This document shows positions 50,901-57,513 of a DNA stretch of 64,000 bases, piece after piece. The stretch's first letter is position 1. The number at the start of each line of letters is the position of its first letter. The notes beneath the pieces were generated by a model. The model saw nothing but the letters and a program-made list of their open reading frames with translations. It did no database searches and was not told where the DNA came from. The DNA is taken from assembly GCF_900105945.1 (NCBI RefSeq), contig NZ_FNSO01000004.1, positions 2,356,001-2,420,000 of the forward strand, in the 5' to 3' direction. Position numbers and translations under genes: made by a program. Source of the stretch: Amycolatopsis tolypomycina. GTDB taxonomy: Bacteria > Actinomycetota > Actinomycetes > Mycobacteriales > Pseudonocardiaceae.

Positions 50901-51137
50901 CGGCCCGCCCTCGGCCGCCATGACGTACACCTCGGCCGGGCCGTCGTAGGTGCCGACGAACGCGATTTCCGTGCCGTCCGGGGAGATCCGCGGCCGCCGG
51001 GCTTCGCCGGGGCCCGCGGTCAGCCGGTGCGCCCGCCCGCCGTCGGCGGGGACGGACCACAGGTCGTCCTCGCACGCGAAGTACAGGGTGTCGCCGGCGA
51101 CCGCGGCGGTGCGCAGGTACCCGGCCCGCCCGGTCAC
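47958..51137 (-). CDS. Tricorn-type protease (S41 family)
   Basis: A 1059-residue tricorn-core homologue. The N-terminal half holds two beta-propellers with DGxxIAFV / SPDGTRLAV repeats. Then come a PDZ domain (FLGVDWDTPPDG to VNGRRVGPSG) and the serine-protease domain with LIVDVRFNTGGHVSPLL and TGSDGEIFAHVFRALGLGPLIG, whose GSDG Ser is the nucleophile. The start is a GTG at 51137 overlapping the preceding GNAT stop as GTGA. Tricorn proteins degrade peptides after primary proteolysis. In this operon it could instead process a ribosomal peptide product or its leader; that role is inference from context. Confidence 0.92.
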   Translation of the reverse strand: MTGRAGYLRTAAVAGDTLYFACEDDLWSVPADGGRAHRLTAGPGEARRPRISPDGTEIAFVGTYDGPAEVYVMAAEGGPPRRLTYQAGRCVTVGWHPHTGEVLYATDAEQPSGFGARLFSVAPDGGPARPLRLGPADTIAFGDGGVVVGRNTADPARWKRYRGGGTGELWYAGHEAGPFTPLVALPGNVADPCWAGGRVHFISDHEGIGNVYSCLPDGTDLRRHTDHHDHYARGLTTDGTRLVYTAGARLHLLDDRGARPVEVDLGGAAPQRGRRFAPAGEYLDGARLSPDGTRLAVTARGKAFTFAHWSGPVRGHGSADGVRYRLLRWLAGGRQLVAVAADESPDERIVLMDAEGGEDAPVLVAGGVGHITELTASPASGLVAFATSRQRVWLVDTADVLPRPRLLDASKHERIEDLAWSPDGRWLAYTFPESPRTSSIKLADTASGRTHRVTDPVVRDARPAFDPSGRYLYFLGQRDLTPELDQVQFDVGFPFGSRPYLITLRADEPSPFETRATAPGPPLPAPRGDGRVEIDLDGISRRVAAFPAPEGRYSDIAALPGRVLLLAVPLAAPDPAHPGSGGEGTVSLVDLGTGQVTTDCLGAVDELEVRGDVVLHRTDSRLRVLRADVAGDPPDGEEPGPATGWVDLGRVKVPFDPSAEWRQMFREAWRLQREGYWDARMSGLDWDAVYDRYAPLAELVSCRAELSDLIWELHGELGTSHAFERGGEYRAGPDEAQGFLGVDWDTPPDGSSWRIARILRGDPWNPKAGSPCARLGADIRAGDAVVAVNGRRVGPSGPGELLVGQADREVELTVRRAGAEHRVVVRACAGEARARYLDWTEGNRAYVRTVSGGRLGYLHVPDMTRAGYADFVRGFLTELDRDGLIVDVRFNTGGHVSPLLLDRLARRRTGTEHGRWSGTAPYPTESPRGPMATVLNEHTGSDGEIFAHVFRALGLGPLIGRRSWGGVIATWPRHRLVDGTVTTQPEFRYRFGDAGGSLENHGVEPDLAVVPAPDRLLPGEDDQLAAAVAHLLTELGSPLDPPADVLPAPRAALLLPQAP

Positions 51138-51715
51138 GACCGGGCCTCGATCCGCTCGCGGATCCGCTCGGCCAGCTCCCGGCGGCGGCGCTCTTCGGAC
51201 GCCTGGTGCCGCTGGACGTCCTCGTCGGACAGCGTCCAGTAGCACGCCGTCCGCCACTCCCCGACCGTGTAGGAGTCCCGTTCGCACCGGACCTGGTGCT
51301 GGGCCTCCAGTGCTTCGGCGGACAGGAACATGGTGTTGTGCGTGAGGACCTGGTTGACGATCACGCGCATGTTGAGCTCGTCACGCAGGTGCTTGTGCAC
51401 CGCGTAGACGGCGAACGCGCCGAGCCCCCGGTCGCGCGGCAGCACGCCGAAGGACAGCTCGCAGCACTGGGCGCGCCAGTCGATCGAGGTGATCCACGCG
51501 AACCCCATGACGCGGCCGTGCGCGCCGCACACGGTGAAGATGCGCTTCGTGCGCTGCTCGTCGGTGATGGTGCGCAGCTGCCGGGCCGAGAGGCCGTCGT
51601 CGTCCGAGCCGACGGCGAAGTCGGTGAGGTTGGCCGTGAACCGCGCCTCGCGCAGCAGTTCCGTGCGCAGCGGGACGTCCGCTTCGGTGAAGTGCCGGAC
51701 GGTCACGATCGGCAT
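51134..51715 (-). CDS. GNAT-family N-acyltransferase (fourth of four)
   Basis: A 193-residue GNAT protein. The acyl-CoA loop is recognisable as SFGVLPRDRGLGAFAVYAVHKHL, close to the consensus Q/RxxGxG/A. The preceding strand is VMGFAWITSIDWRAQCCELSFGV, and the C-terminal tail is a charged helix (HQASEERRRRELAERIRERIEARS). It most resembles amino-group acetyltransferases of the RimJ/RimL type. It overlaps both neighbours (4 bp and 13 bp). It is the best-conserved enzyme of the four GNATs and the strongest candidate to act on a peptide amine. Confidence 0.85.
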   Translation of the reverse strand: MPIVTVRHFTEADVPLRTELLREARFTANLTDFAVGSDDDGLSARQLRTITDEQRTKRIFTVCGAHGRVMGFAWITSIDWRAQCCELSFGVLPRDRGLGAFAVYAVHKHLRDELNMRVIVNQVLTHNTMFLSAEALEAQHQVRCERDSYTVGEWRTACYWTLSDEDVQRHQASEERRRRELAERIRERIEARS

Positions 51716-52140
51716 GACGCCTCCTTCACCAGGACCAGCACGTCGTGGAACGCGTGGCCGGCGTAGTGGTGGCCGGGCAGCACCCCGGTGCGGGTGAACC
51801 CGGCACCGAGGAACGCGGCGGCGCCCTGTTCGGGGACCAGGGCGACGAACGACGTCCGCCGCTGGTAGGCGGTGAGGTGCCCGAGCAGCGCGCGCACCGG
51901 CTCCGGGCCGGCGGACGTGCTCGAGACGTACGCCTGGCGCGGCTGCGCCCGGTTCGGCACGCAGCCGACCACCGCGCCGCCCGCGGCGTACACCTGGGCG
52001 CCGCGGGCGGTCAGCTCGCGCACGAGCAGCGCGTCGTTCTGGGTCACCGGGTCGGTGCCGAGGAACCCGCGCGCGGCATCGCCGGCGCGCCGCAGCCCCT
52101 CGGCGGCCTCGGCTGGCGAAAGCGGCCTCAGCTCAGTCAT
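51703..52140 (-). CDS. GNAT-like protein (third of four)
   Basis: A 145-residue protein with GNAT-like layout: a helical N-terminus, a VYAAGGAVVGCV strand pair, LGHLTAYQRRTSFVALVPEQG and AAAFLGAGFTRTGVLPGHHY near the end, a typical GNAT closing pattern. The canonical acyl-CoA loop is hard to see, so it may be a divergent or non-catalytic copy. It is co-translated with its neighbours (13-bp and 8-bp overlaps). Confidence 0.65.
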   Translation of the reverse strand: MTELRPLSPAEAAEGLRRAGDAARGFLGTDPVTQNDALLVRELTARGAQVYAAGGAVVGCVPNRAQPRQAYVSSTSAGPEPVRALLGHLTAYQRRTSFVALVPEQGAAAFLGAGFTRTGVLPGHHYAGHAFHDVLVLVKEASCRS

Positions 52141-52579
52141 GGCGGATCGTCCCCCAGATCTCCCGTGCGGCGGGTGCACCGTCGAACCAGGTGGCGGCCG
52201 GGACGACCGCCTCGCGCCGGAACCCGGCCGCGGCCAGCGCTGCGGTGCGGGGCGTGGTGACCCAGCCGTACAGGCGCCGCAGGTTCAGCCCGGTGAAGCC
52301 GTGCGCGACGGCGGCGGTCACCAGCGAGTCCACATCGGACAGTCCGCTGTGGACGCCGATCTCGACGCGGGCCCGCCGGTGCACCCAGTCGATGGCCGTG
52401 TAGCGGACGAAGGCGCCGTCGGTGACGCACAGTTCCTCGTCGTCCCCGGCGGGCGGGGGCACCTCGGTGGGCTCGGCGAGCGCGGGCCAGTCTTCGAGGG
52501 GCAGCCCGAGCAGCTCGCCGGCGAGCCACGGCCCGCTCAGCAGCGCGCGGTCGGTGCCGCGGTATCCACGCAGTTTCAT
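52133..52579 (-). CDS. GNAT-like protein (second of four)
   Basis: A 148-residue protein with features of the GNAT fold: TDGAFVRYTAIDWVHRRARVEIGVHSG (beta4 to the loop), VTAAVAHGFTGLNLRRLYGWVTTPRTAALAAAGFRREAVVP (last strands and helix). In the RARVEIGV segment the loop is not a standard QxxGxG. It starts at 52579 and overlaps the first GNAT by 4 bp. Function unknown; probably an acyltransferase of the same pathway. Confidence 0.7.
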   Translation of the reverse strand: MKLRGYRGTDRALLSGPWLAGELLGLPLEDWPALAEPTEVPPPAGDDEELCVTDGAFVRYTAIDWVHRRARVEIGVHSGLSDVDSLVTAAVAHGFTGLNLRRLYGWVTTPRTAALAAAGFRREAVVPAATWFDGAPAAREIWGTIRHD

Positions 52580-53106
52580 GACTCCGCCCAGACCTGCGAG
52601 AAGAAGACCGTGCCGCGGCGACGGCCTTCGTGGGTGGTCACGCCGGCGAGCGTGCCCTCTTCGGTGAGACCCGCGGAGCGCGCGAAGGCGAGACCGGCGG
52701 GGTCGAACTCGGGGAACCGGACCGACAGCCGCACCAGCTCGTGCCGCCACCGCAGGGCGTGCACGATCTCGCGGTAGGCGTCGTGCCACCAGTGCAGGGG
52801 GACGTCGGAGCGCAGGCGCAGGTGCAGGACGTAGTGGCAGCCGTGCTCGCTGCCCTCGTGCTCGAGGGCGTACAGGCCGACGGGCTCGCCGTCGGCGTGG
52901 AGCACGCGCGTGTCGTCGCCGAGGAGCTGGTCGATCTCCTGCTCGGACCGCGTGTCGGGCCGGTCGGTGCGGAAGAAGAAGCCGGGGTCGGTGAACAGCG
53001 CGAGCACGGCCGCCCGGTCGGCGGCCGTGCCGGCGCGGGCCGACCAGCGCGGCAGCGCGCGCTCCGCCGGATCGGCGGGCGGCGCGACGGGCGCGATCGA
53101 GGTCAT
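52576..53106 (-). CDS. GNAT-family acyltransferase-like protein (first of four)
   Basis: A 176-residue GNAT-like protein. The segment ARAGTAADRAAVLALFTDPGFFFRT is the first strand-helix pair, VGLYALEHEGSEHGCHYVLHLRLRSDVPLHWWHDAYREIVHAL covers strands 3-4 and the acyl-CoA loop region, and RFPEFDPAGLAFARSAGLTEEGTL closes the fold. It follows GGGAGGGG at the correct distance. As the first enzyme after the lysine-rich peptide gene on the same strand, it may act on that peptide; this is inferred only from order and from the lysine-acylating roles known for some RiPP-associated GNATs. Confidence 0.75.
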   Translation of the reverse strand: MTSIAPVAPPADPAERALPRWSARAGTAADRAAVLALFTDPGFFFRTDRPDTRSEQEIDQLLGDDTRVLHADGEPVGLYALEHEGSEHGCHYVLHLRLRSDVPLHWWHDAYREIVHALRWRHELVRLSVRFPEFDPAGLAFARSAGLTEEGTLAGVTTHEGRRRGTVFFSQVWAES

Positions 53107-53150
53107 GGCCCCTCCCGGGCTGGTGGAATACGGGTAAAGCCCGCGGGCAC

Positions 53151-53172
53151 GGCACTTTCACGCGAAAGCGCC
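53151..53172. repeat. Palindromic repeat, imperfect copy
   Basis: This 22-bp site has the left arm GGCACTTTCAC and a right arm with two changes (GCGAAAGCGCC). It is one of three copies within 102 bp between the lysine-rich peptide gene and the first GNAT gene. Confidence 0.8.
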
Positions 53173-53192
53173 GCGCCCGCGGTGGCGACAAG

Positions 53193-53220
53193 CCGGGCAC
53201 TTTCACGTGAAAGTGCCCGG
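53193..53220. repeat. Palindromic repeat, 28-bp perfect copy
   Basis: The left arm CCGGGCACTTTCAC is followed directly by its exact complement. The inner 22 bp are identical to the site at 3924 inside the NRPS-PKS gene. As RNA it would form a stable stem, so it may end or attenuate the short peptide transcript. Confidence 0.88.
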
Positions 53221-53230
53221 GTCGGGCGGC

Positions 53231-53252
53231 GGCGCCTTCACGGGAAAGTGCC
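53231..53252. repeat. Palindromic repeat, decayed copy
   Basis: GGCGCCTTCAC then GGGAAAGTGCC: the same 22-bp pattern with several substitutions, 18 bp after the stop of the lysine-rich peptide gene. It could serve as part of a terminator. Confidence 0.7.
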
Positions 53253-53269
53253 GCCGTCCCGCCGGGGCG

Positions 53270-53383
53270 TCACGCCTCCTTGGCGGCGACCTTCGAGGCC
53301 TCCTTGGACGCCTCCTTGGCGGCCTCCTTGGCGGCGACCTTCGACGCGACCTTGCTGGCGACCTTCGAAGCTTCCTTCGACAT
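53270..53383 (-). CDS. 37-residue peptide of nine [SA]K[EV]A tetrapeptides
   Basis: After the initiator Met the whole protein is nine consecutive tetrapeptides of the form [SA]-K-[EV]-A, giving one lysine every four residues and nothing else. A strong ribosome site (GAGGAG) precedes the ATG, and a TTGACC-N17-GAATCT promoter lies about 80-105 bp upstream, so it is probably a real gene. It is the first gene on the minus arm, ahead of four GNATs, a protease and a PPTase. It may be a helical scaffold whose lysines are acylated, or a free cationic peptide. Alternatives are a DNA-binding tail fragment or repeat-driven chance coding. No family is recognised. Confidence 0.6.
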   Translation of the reverse strand: MSKEASKVASKVASKVAAKEAAKEASKEASKVAAKEA

Positions 53384-53461
53384 GAGTTCTCCTCGGTTTC
53401 GTTTGGTGGGATTTCCCCGCGGATCCGGTCCGCGATTCCTGCGGTCCGGCGGGGCCAACCC

Positions 53462-53490
53462 AGATTCACCGACGAACCGTTGCCGGTCAA
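53462..53490 (-). promoter_or_regulatory. Sigma-70-like promoter of the lysine-rich peptide gene
   Basis: On the minus strand TTGACC (53490-53485) and GAATCT (53467-53462) are separated by 17 bp. Transcription would start near 53455, leaving a leader of about 70 bases before the ATG at 53383. It is the best promoter match in the 227-bp divergent spacer. Confidence 0.55.
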
Positions 53491-53610
53491 GGAAAACTCC
53501 GACCCACACGGTGTCATGTTCGTGCCACGGAGAAGGTGCCATCGCCGGGGGCTAACCATTTCCGGCGGAAACGCCCACCATCGGCGTACGACGATTTTGG
53601 AGGCCCCCGG

Positions 53611-55191
53611 ATGCCTGTGGTGAAAAGCGCGAACCTCTGCTGGGGACAGCACCACCACCTGCTGCGGTACCTGCGGGTGCCGGCGCCGTCCCGGCACGAG
53701 GCGCACATCGGCACCAGCTACCCGCTGCCCGCGGGCTGCACGGTCGCGGCCGTCCGCGCCGCGCTGACGCACCTGGTGCGCCGGCACGAGGTCCTGCGCA
53801 CGGTCTACGACCTGACGGGCACCGCGGCGGACGGGCGTGCCTGGCCGCGTCAGCTCGTGCAGCCGCCGGCCCCGCAGCCGGTCGTCGAGGCCACCACGGA
53901 GGACGCCGTGGCCGTCATCGCGCGCCTCACCCGCACCCCGTTCGACCTGGCCCGCGAGTGGCCGCTGCGCGCCTGCGTGGTCACCTCCGGCGGCCGCCTG
54001 GTCCGGCTGCACCTGGTCTTCAACCACCTGGCCTTCGACGACGTCGCCCTCGACCGCCTGGCCGCCGAGCTCGACGAGCTGCTGGCCGCGCGCACCGAGG
54101 GCCGTCCCGCGGTGCTGGACCCGGTCGACCACCAGCCGGTGGACCTCGCCCGCTTCGAGGAGAGCCGCACCGACGCCGACGTCGAACCCGCGCTGAGTCA
54201 CTGGCGCGACATCGTCGAGAAGCTTCCGGCGGACGTCTTCTCGAAGCGCCGCAAGGCATCGGACGCCGCGCACAGCGCCTCCTACACCGTGCCGACGCTG
54301 CTGTCGGCCGCCCGGGCGATCGCCGCGCGCGAGCACGTGTGGCCCTCGGCCGTGCACCTGGCCGCCTATGCCGTCACGCTCGCCGCGTACACCGGGGAAA
54401 CGCTGGTGGCGCACCGGATGTACACCAGCCAGCGGGACGCCAGCGGCTTCGGCGGCGCCGTCACGTGCCTGTCCTACCCGACGCCGGTGCTCGCCGACCT
54501 CGACGGCGATCCGCTGTTCTCCACCGTGGTCAAGGAGTCCGCCGTCCGCGTGAGCCAGGCGATGACCCACGCGCACGTGCCCTACGACCGCGTCTACGAG
54601 CTCGTCGCCGAGGCAGGCGTGCGCGTGGCCGCCGAGCTGAACTTCCTCGACAACGCGCCACGCTCGTGCCGCACGAAACGCGACCGGTACGCGGTCAACG
54701 CCGCTCCCGCCGACTGGGCACACGCCGGCTCCGACAGTTACCTGCGCGTCTACGAATGGGCCGACGGCATCACCCTCGCCCTGCAGGCCTTGGACGCGGT
54801 GATGGACGCCGACGCCGTCGAACAGTTCCTGCGCGGCTACGCCCGGCTCGTCGAGGCGCACCGCGACCCCGGCGCCGACCTGCGGGTCAGCGAGGCCGCC
54901 GCGCTCATCGGCTTCGCCCCGCCGGAGCCACCGCGGATCGGCGCCCGGGCGCCCGAGCGAACCGGTGCCGCACCCGCCGAGCGGGTGCTCGCCGACGTCG
55001 TCGCCGAGGTCAACGGCCTCGAGGACGTCGACCCGGCCCGCAGCTACCTCGGCGCCGGCGGGCGCGTGCTGCGCCTGCCGCGCGTGGTCGAAGCCCTGCA
55101 CGAACGCGGGTGGAGCGTCGCGCTCGTCCCGTTCACCACCACCCGCCCCTTGTCCGCGCTCGCGCACGACCTCGTGCCGGCCCGCGGCTGA
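53611..55191 (+). CDS. Free-standing condensation-type acyltransferase with degenerate carrier tail
   Basis: A 526-residue protein of the NRPS condensation-domain fold. The active-site segment reads LVFNHLAFDDVALDRL, a HxxxDD-like variant of HHxxxDG in which the first His is Asn. Other C-domain landmarks are LVRRHEVLRTVYD and the MYTSQRD region. The last 75 residues (ERVLADVVAEVNGLEDVDPARSYLGAGGRVLRLPRVVEAL) look like a carrier domain whose GGDSL Ser is replaced, so no phosphopantetheine could attach. GGAGG precedes the ATG. It is the first gene of the plus arm and could join an ACP-bound acyl group to an amine. Confidence 0.85.
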   Translation: MPVVKSANLCWGQHHHLLRYLRVPAPSRHEAHIGTSYPLPAGCTVAAVRAALTHLVRRHEVLRTVYDLTGTAADGRAWPRQLVQPPAPQPVVEATTEDAVAVIARLTRTPFDLAREWPLRACVVTSGGRLVRLHLVFNHLAFDDVALDRLAAELDELLAARTEGRPAVLDPVDHQPVDLARFEESRTDADVEPALSHWRDIVEKLPADVFSKRRKASDAAHSASYTVPTLLSAARAIAAREHVWPSAVHLAAYAVTLAAYTGETLVAHRMYTSQRDASGFGGAVTCLSYPTPVLADLDGDPLFSTVVKESAVRVSQAMTHAHVPYDRVYELVAEAGVRVAAELNFLDNAPRSCRTKRDRYAVNAAPADWAHAGSDSYLRVYEWADGITLALQALDAVMDADAVEQFLRGYARLVEAHRDPGADLRVSEAAALIGFAPPEPPRIGARAPERTGAAPAERVLADVVAEVNGLEDVDPARSYLGAGGRVLRLPRVVEALHERGWSVALVPFTTTRPLSALAHDLVPARG

Positions 55192-55213
55192 GCCGGACGA
55201 AGAGGAGGAAACC

Positions 55214-56173
55214 ATGTCCCTGCTCGAAGCACCCCGGCTGGAACGGGTGGCGTCGTTCGTGCCGGAGACGAGCCTGCCGGTCGCCGAGCTGGCCGGCCCG
55301 CTCGGCCTCGACGCGACGCAGCTGCGCTTCTTCACCCGCTTCCTGGGCCTCGACCGCGTCGCCGTCGCGGACGGCCTCGACCTGGCCGACCTGCTGGCCG
55401 GCGCGGGGGAGCGCGTGCTGGCCGGGACCGACCGCGGCTCGGTCCGCTTCCTGGTCCACGCGCACACCATGCAGCACGTCGCCGTCGCCACGCCCGGCAT
55501 CCTCGAGGACGTGCGCACGCGGCTGCGGCTGCACCGCGCCACCGCGTTCAGCCTTTCGCACCTCAACTGCGTGGTCGGGATCCACGCCCTGCACGTGGCC
55601 CGGTCGCTGCTGGCCACCGCGGCGCCGGGCGACCGCGTGCTCGTGCTGACCGGCGACAAGGTGCTGATGCACGAGGCCCGGCTCATCCGCGACACGACGA
55701 TCCAGGGCGACGGCGCCGCCGCGGTGCTGCTCGGCCCGGACCCGCGCGGCGACCGCGTCCTCGGGCGCGCGCTCACCGTGCTCGGCGAGTTCTACCGCGG
55801 CATCGACTGCGACGAGGCCCTGCAGCTGCAGTACAAGCACGTCTACCCGGACGCGCTCGCCCAGGTCATGCAGGACGCCCTCGACGACGCCCGGGTCGCT
55901 CCCGCGGACATCGCCGCCATCCTGCCGCACAACGTCAACAAGCTGTCGTGGAAACGCATCACCGGCGCGCTCGGCGTGCCGCGGGACCGCGTGTTCCTCG
56001 ACAACGTCGGGAAGTACGCCCACTGCTACAGCTCCGACCCGTTCATCAACCTGGCGGCGGCGCGCGCGGACGGGCGGGTCGACCCGGGGGACCTCGTGCT
56101 GCTGGCTTCGGCCGGCCTCGGGGCGACCTTCGCGGCGGCCGTCGTCGAGATCGGAGAAGGGAACCAGGGATGA
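55214..56173 (+). CDS. KASIII-like ketosynthase or acyltransferase
   Basis: A 319-residue thiolase-fold protein of the FabH/KASIII group. The nucleophile is Cys119 in SHLNCVVGIHAL and the first catalytic His is His239 in LPHNVNKLSW. The usual Asn of GNTSAAS is replaced by His270 in KYAHCYSSD. A Cys-His-His site differs from decarboxylating FabH and may favour acyl transfer over condensation. It starts after AGAGGAGG and overlaps the ATP-grasp gene as ATGA. The partner could be the thiolase-fold protein at 59075. Confidence 0.87.
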   Translation: MSLLEAPRLERVASFVPETSLPVAELAGPLGLDATQLRFFTRFLGLDRVAVADGLDLADLLAGAGERVLAGTDRGSVRFLVHAHTMQHVAVATPGILEDVRTRLRLHRATAFSLSHLNCVVGIHALHVARSLLATAAPGDRVLVLTGDKVLMHEARLIRDTTIQGDGAAAVLLGPDPRGDRVLGRALTVLGEFYRGIDCDEALQLQYKHVYPDALAQVMQDALDDARVAPADIAAILPHNVNKLSWKRITGALGVPRDRVFLDNVGKYAHCYSSDPFINLAAARADGRVDPGDLVLLASAGLGATFAAAVVEIGEGNQG

Positions 56174-57513
56174 ATTTCGTGGCACGGCTGAAGAAGGACC
56201 TCACCGGCGACGCCGGTGCACGGTTCGTCTTCGTCAACAACTTCGAGGTGGAACGCAGCTGGGCGGTGGGCGAGCCGAAGCTGCCCGGTGCCGGCATCTC
56301 GTTCGCGGGGGCCACGGTCAACCGCATGGAGGAGATGGGCGCGCTGCTCGCCGGCGAGGGCGACTTCGTGGTGCTGAAGGCCCCCATGGACGCCGCGTTC
56401 GCCGGCTACCTCGCCCGGATCGGCGCGGCCGACGGCACGACGCTGATCGCCGAGCGCAACGACCCGGACGCGATGGTGACCGAGGATGCCCTCAACTCGC
56501 CGGAGCTCCTGGCAAGGCTGCGGGAGCTCGCCGACGGCAACACCTACCTGATGCCCTTGGGTATCTCGGCGTCGGAGGAGGTCCTGGCCAAGGAGTCCGG
56601 GCTGCCGCTGGCCGGCTCGACCGCGCAGATCTGCAAGGCGGTCAACGGCAAGGTGTTCAGCCGCGGCCTGGTCGACACGCTCGGCCTGCGCCAGGTGCCC
56701 GGCCGGGTGGTGCACACCGTCGGCGAGCTGCGGGAGGCCCTCACCGCCCAGCTGGCGCTGGGCGGCCGGGTCGTGGTGAAGGAGTCGCTCGGCGTCTCCG
56801 GCCGCGGCATGGTCGTCGTCGAGGACGAGCGCGGTGCGAACCGCCTGCTGCGCCTGATCGAGCGCCGCGGTGCCGACGCGCCCGCGAACCTCGTGATCGA
56901 GTCCTGGATCGAGCACGCCCAGGACCTCAACTACCAGTTCGTCGTCTCCCGCACCGGCGGGGTCCGGTTCGAGACGGTCAAGGCCGCCGTGCTCAAGAAC
57001 GGCGTCCACCAGGGCCACCGCTTCCCGGTGGAGCTGCCGCCGGTCGCGGCGCGGGAACTCGCCGAAGCCGTCGAGAAGATCGGTCGGGCGCTGCACGACG
57101 AGGGCTTCTTCGGGATGGTCGGCGTCGACGCGATGCTCGCCGCCGACGGCACGCTCTACCCGTGCCTGGAGATCAACGCCCGGTTCAACATGTCGACCTA
57201 CCAGAGCCGGATCGCCGAGAAGTTCATCCCCGAGGGCAGGCACGCCATCGCGGCCACCTTCTCGCTGAAGCTGCAGCGCGAACACACCTTCGCCGAGGTC
57301 GAGACCGCGCTCGGCGACCTGTTCTTCACCGGCGCCGGCGACACCGGCGTGCTCGTCAACAACTTCGCGACGCTCAACGCCGCGAACACCGGCGAGGGCT
57401 CCTTCCACGGCCGGCTCTACGCGATCTGCGTCGGGGACTCGCCCGAGGAGGCCCTCGCCGTCCGGACCGAGGCCGAGCGCCGTCTCGCCGCCATGGCAGG
57501 AGAGGACGCATGA
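56170..57513 (+). CDS. ATP-grasp ligase, candidate aminoacyl-ACP ligase (BtrJ-like role)
   Basis: A 447-residue ATP-grasp protein with a preATP-grasp N-terminus (RFVFVNNFEVERSW), ATP-binding strands (VVVKESLGVSGRGMVVVEDE) and the metal-binding LEINARFNMSTYQSR. It overlaps the KASIII and decarboxylase genes as ATGA. In butirosin biosynthesis an ATP-grasp enzyme (BtrJ) loads glutamate on the carrier BtrI, and a PLP enzyme (BtrK) decarboxylates it. The same three gene types are adjacent here, so glutamyl-ACP formation is my preferred role. A peptide-amide ligase as in other ATP-grasp pathways is the alternative. Confidence 0.82.
   Translation: MNFVARLKKDLTGDAGARFVFVNNFEVERSWAVGEPKLPGAGISFAGATVNRMEEMGALLAGEGDFVVLKAPMDAAFAGYLARIGAADGTTLIAERNDPDAMVTEDALNSPELLARLRELADGNTYLMPLGISASEEVLAKESGLPLAGSTAQICKAVNGKVFSRGLVDTLGLRQVPGRVVHTVGELREALTAQLALGGRVVVKESLGVSGRGMVVVEDERGANRLLRLIERRGADAPANLVIESWIEHAQDLNYQFVVSRTGGVRFETVKAAVLKNGVHQGHRFPVELPPVAARELAEAVEKIGRALHDEGFFGMVGVDAMLAADGTLYPCLEINARFNMSTYQSRIAEKFIPEGRHAIAATFSLKLQREHTFAEVETALGDLFFTGAGDTGVLVNNFATLNAANTGEGSFHGRLYAICVGDSPEEALAVRTEAERRLAAMAGEDA

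Noticed and set aside
53193..53220. Reading the 28-bp palindrome as a transcription-factor operator (CACGTG core)
   Set aside because: The same element occurs in the middle of an NRPS coding sequence and in decayed copies side by side, which fits a repeat family better than an operator.
53270..53542. Longer version of the lysine-rich peptide with an N-terminal extension (90 residues)
   Set aside because: The extension crosses the promoter-like boxes, has random composition and lacks a ribosome site. The internal ATG at 53383 follows GAGGAG.
53280..53555. Plus-strand frame opposite the lysine-rich peptide (MAATFEASLDASLAASL...)
   Set aside because: It is the antisense image of the tetrapeptide repeat. 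Period-12 DNA keeps several frames open, and there is no ribosome site for it.
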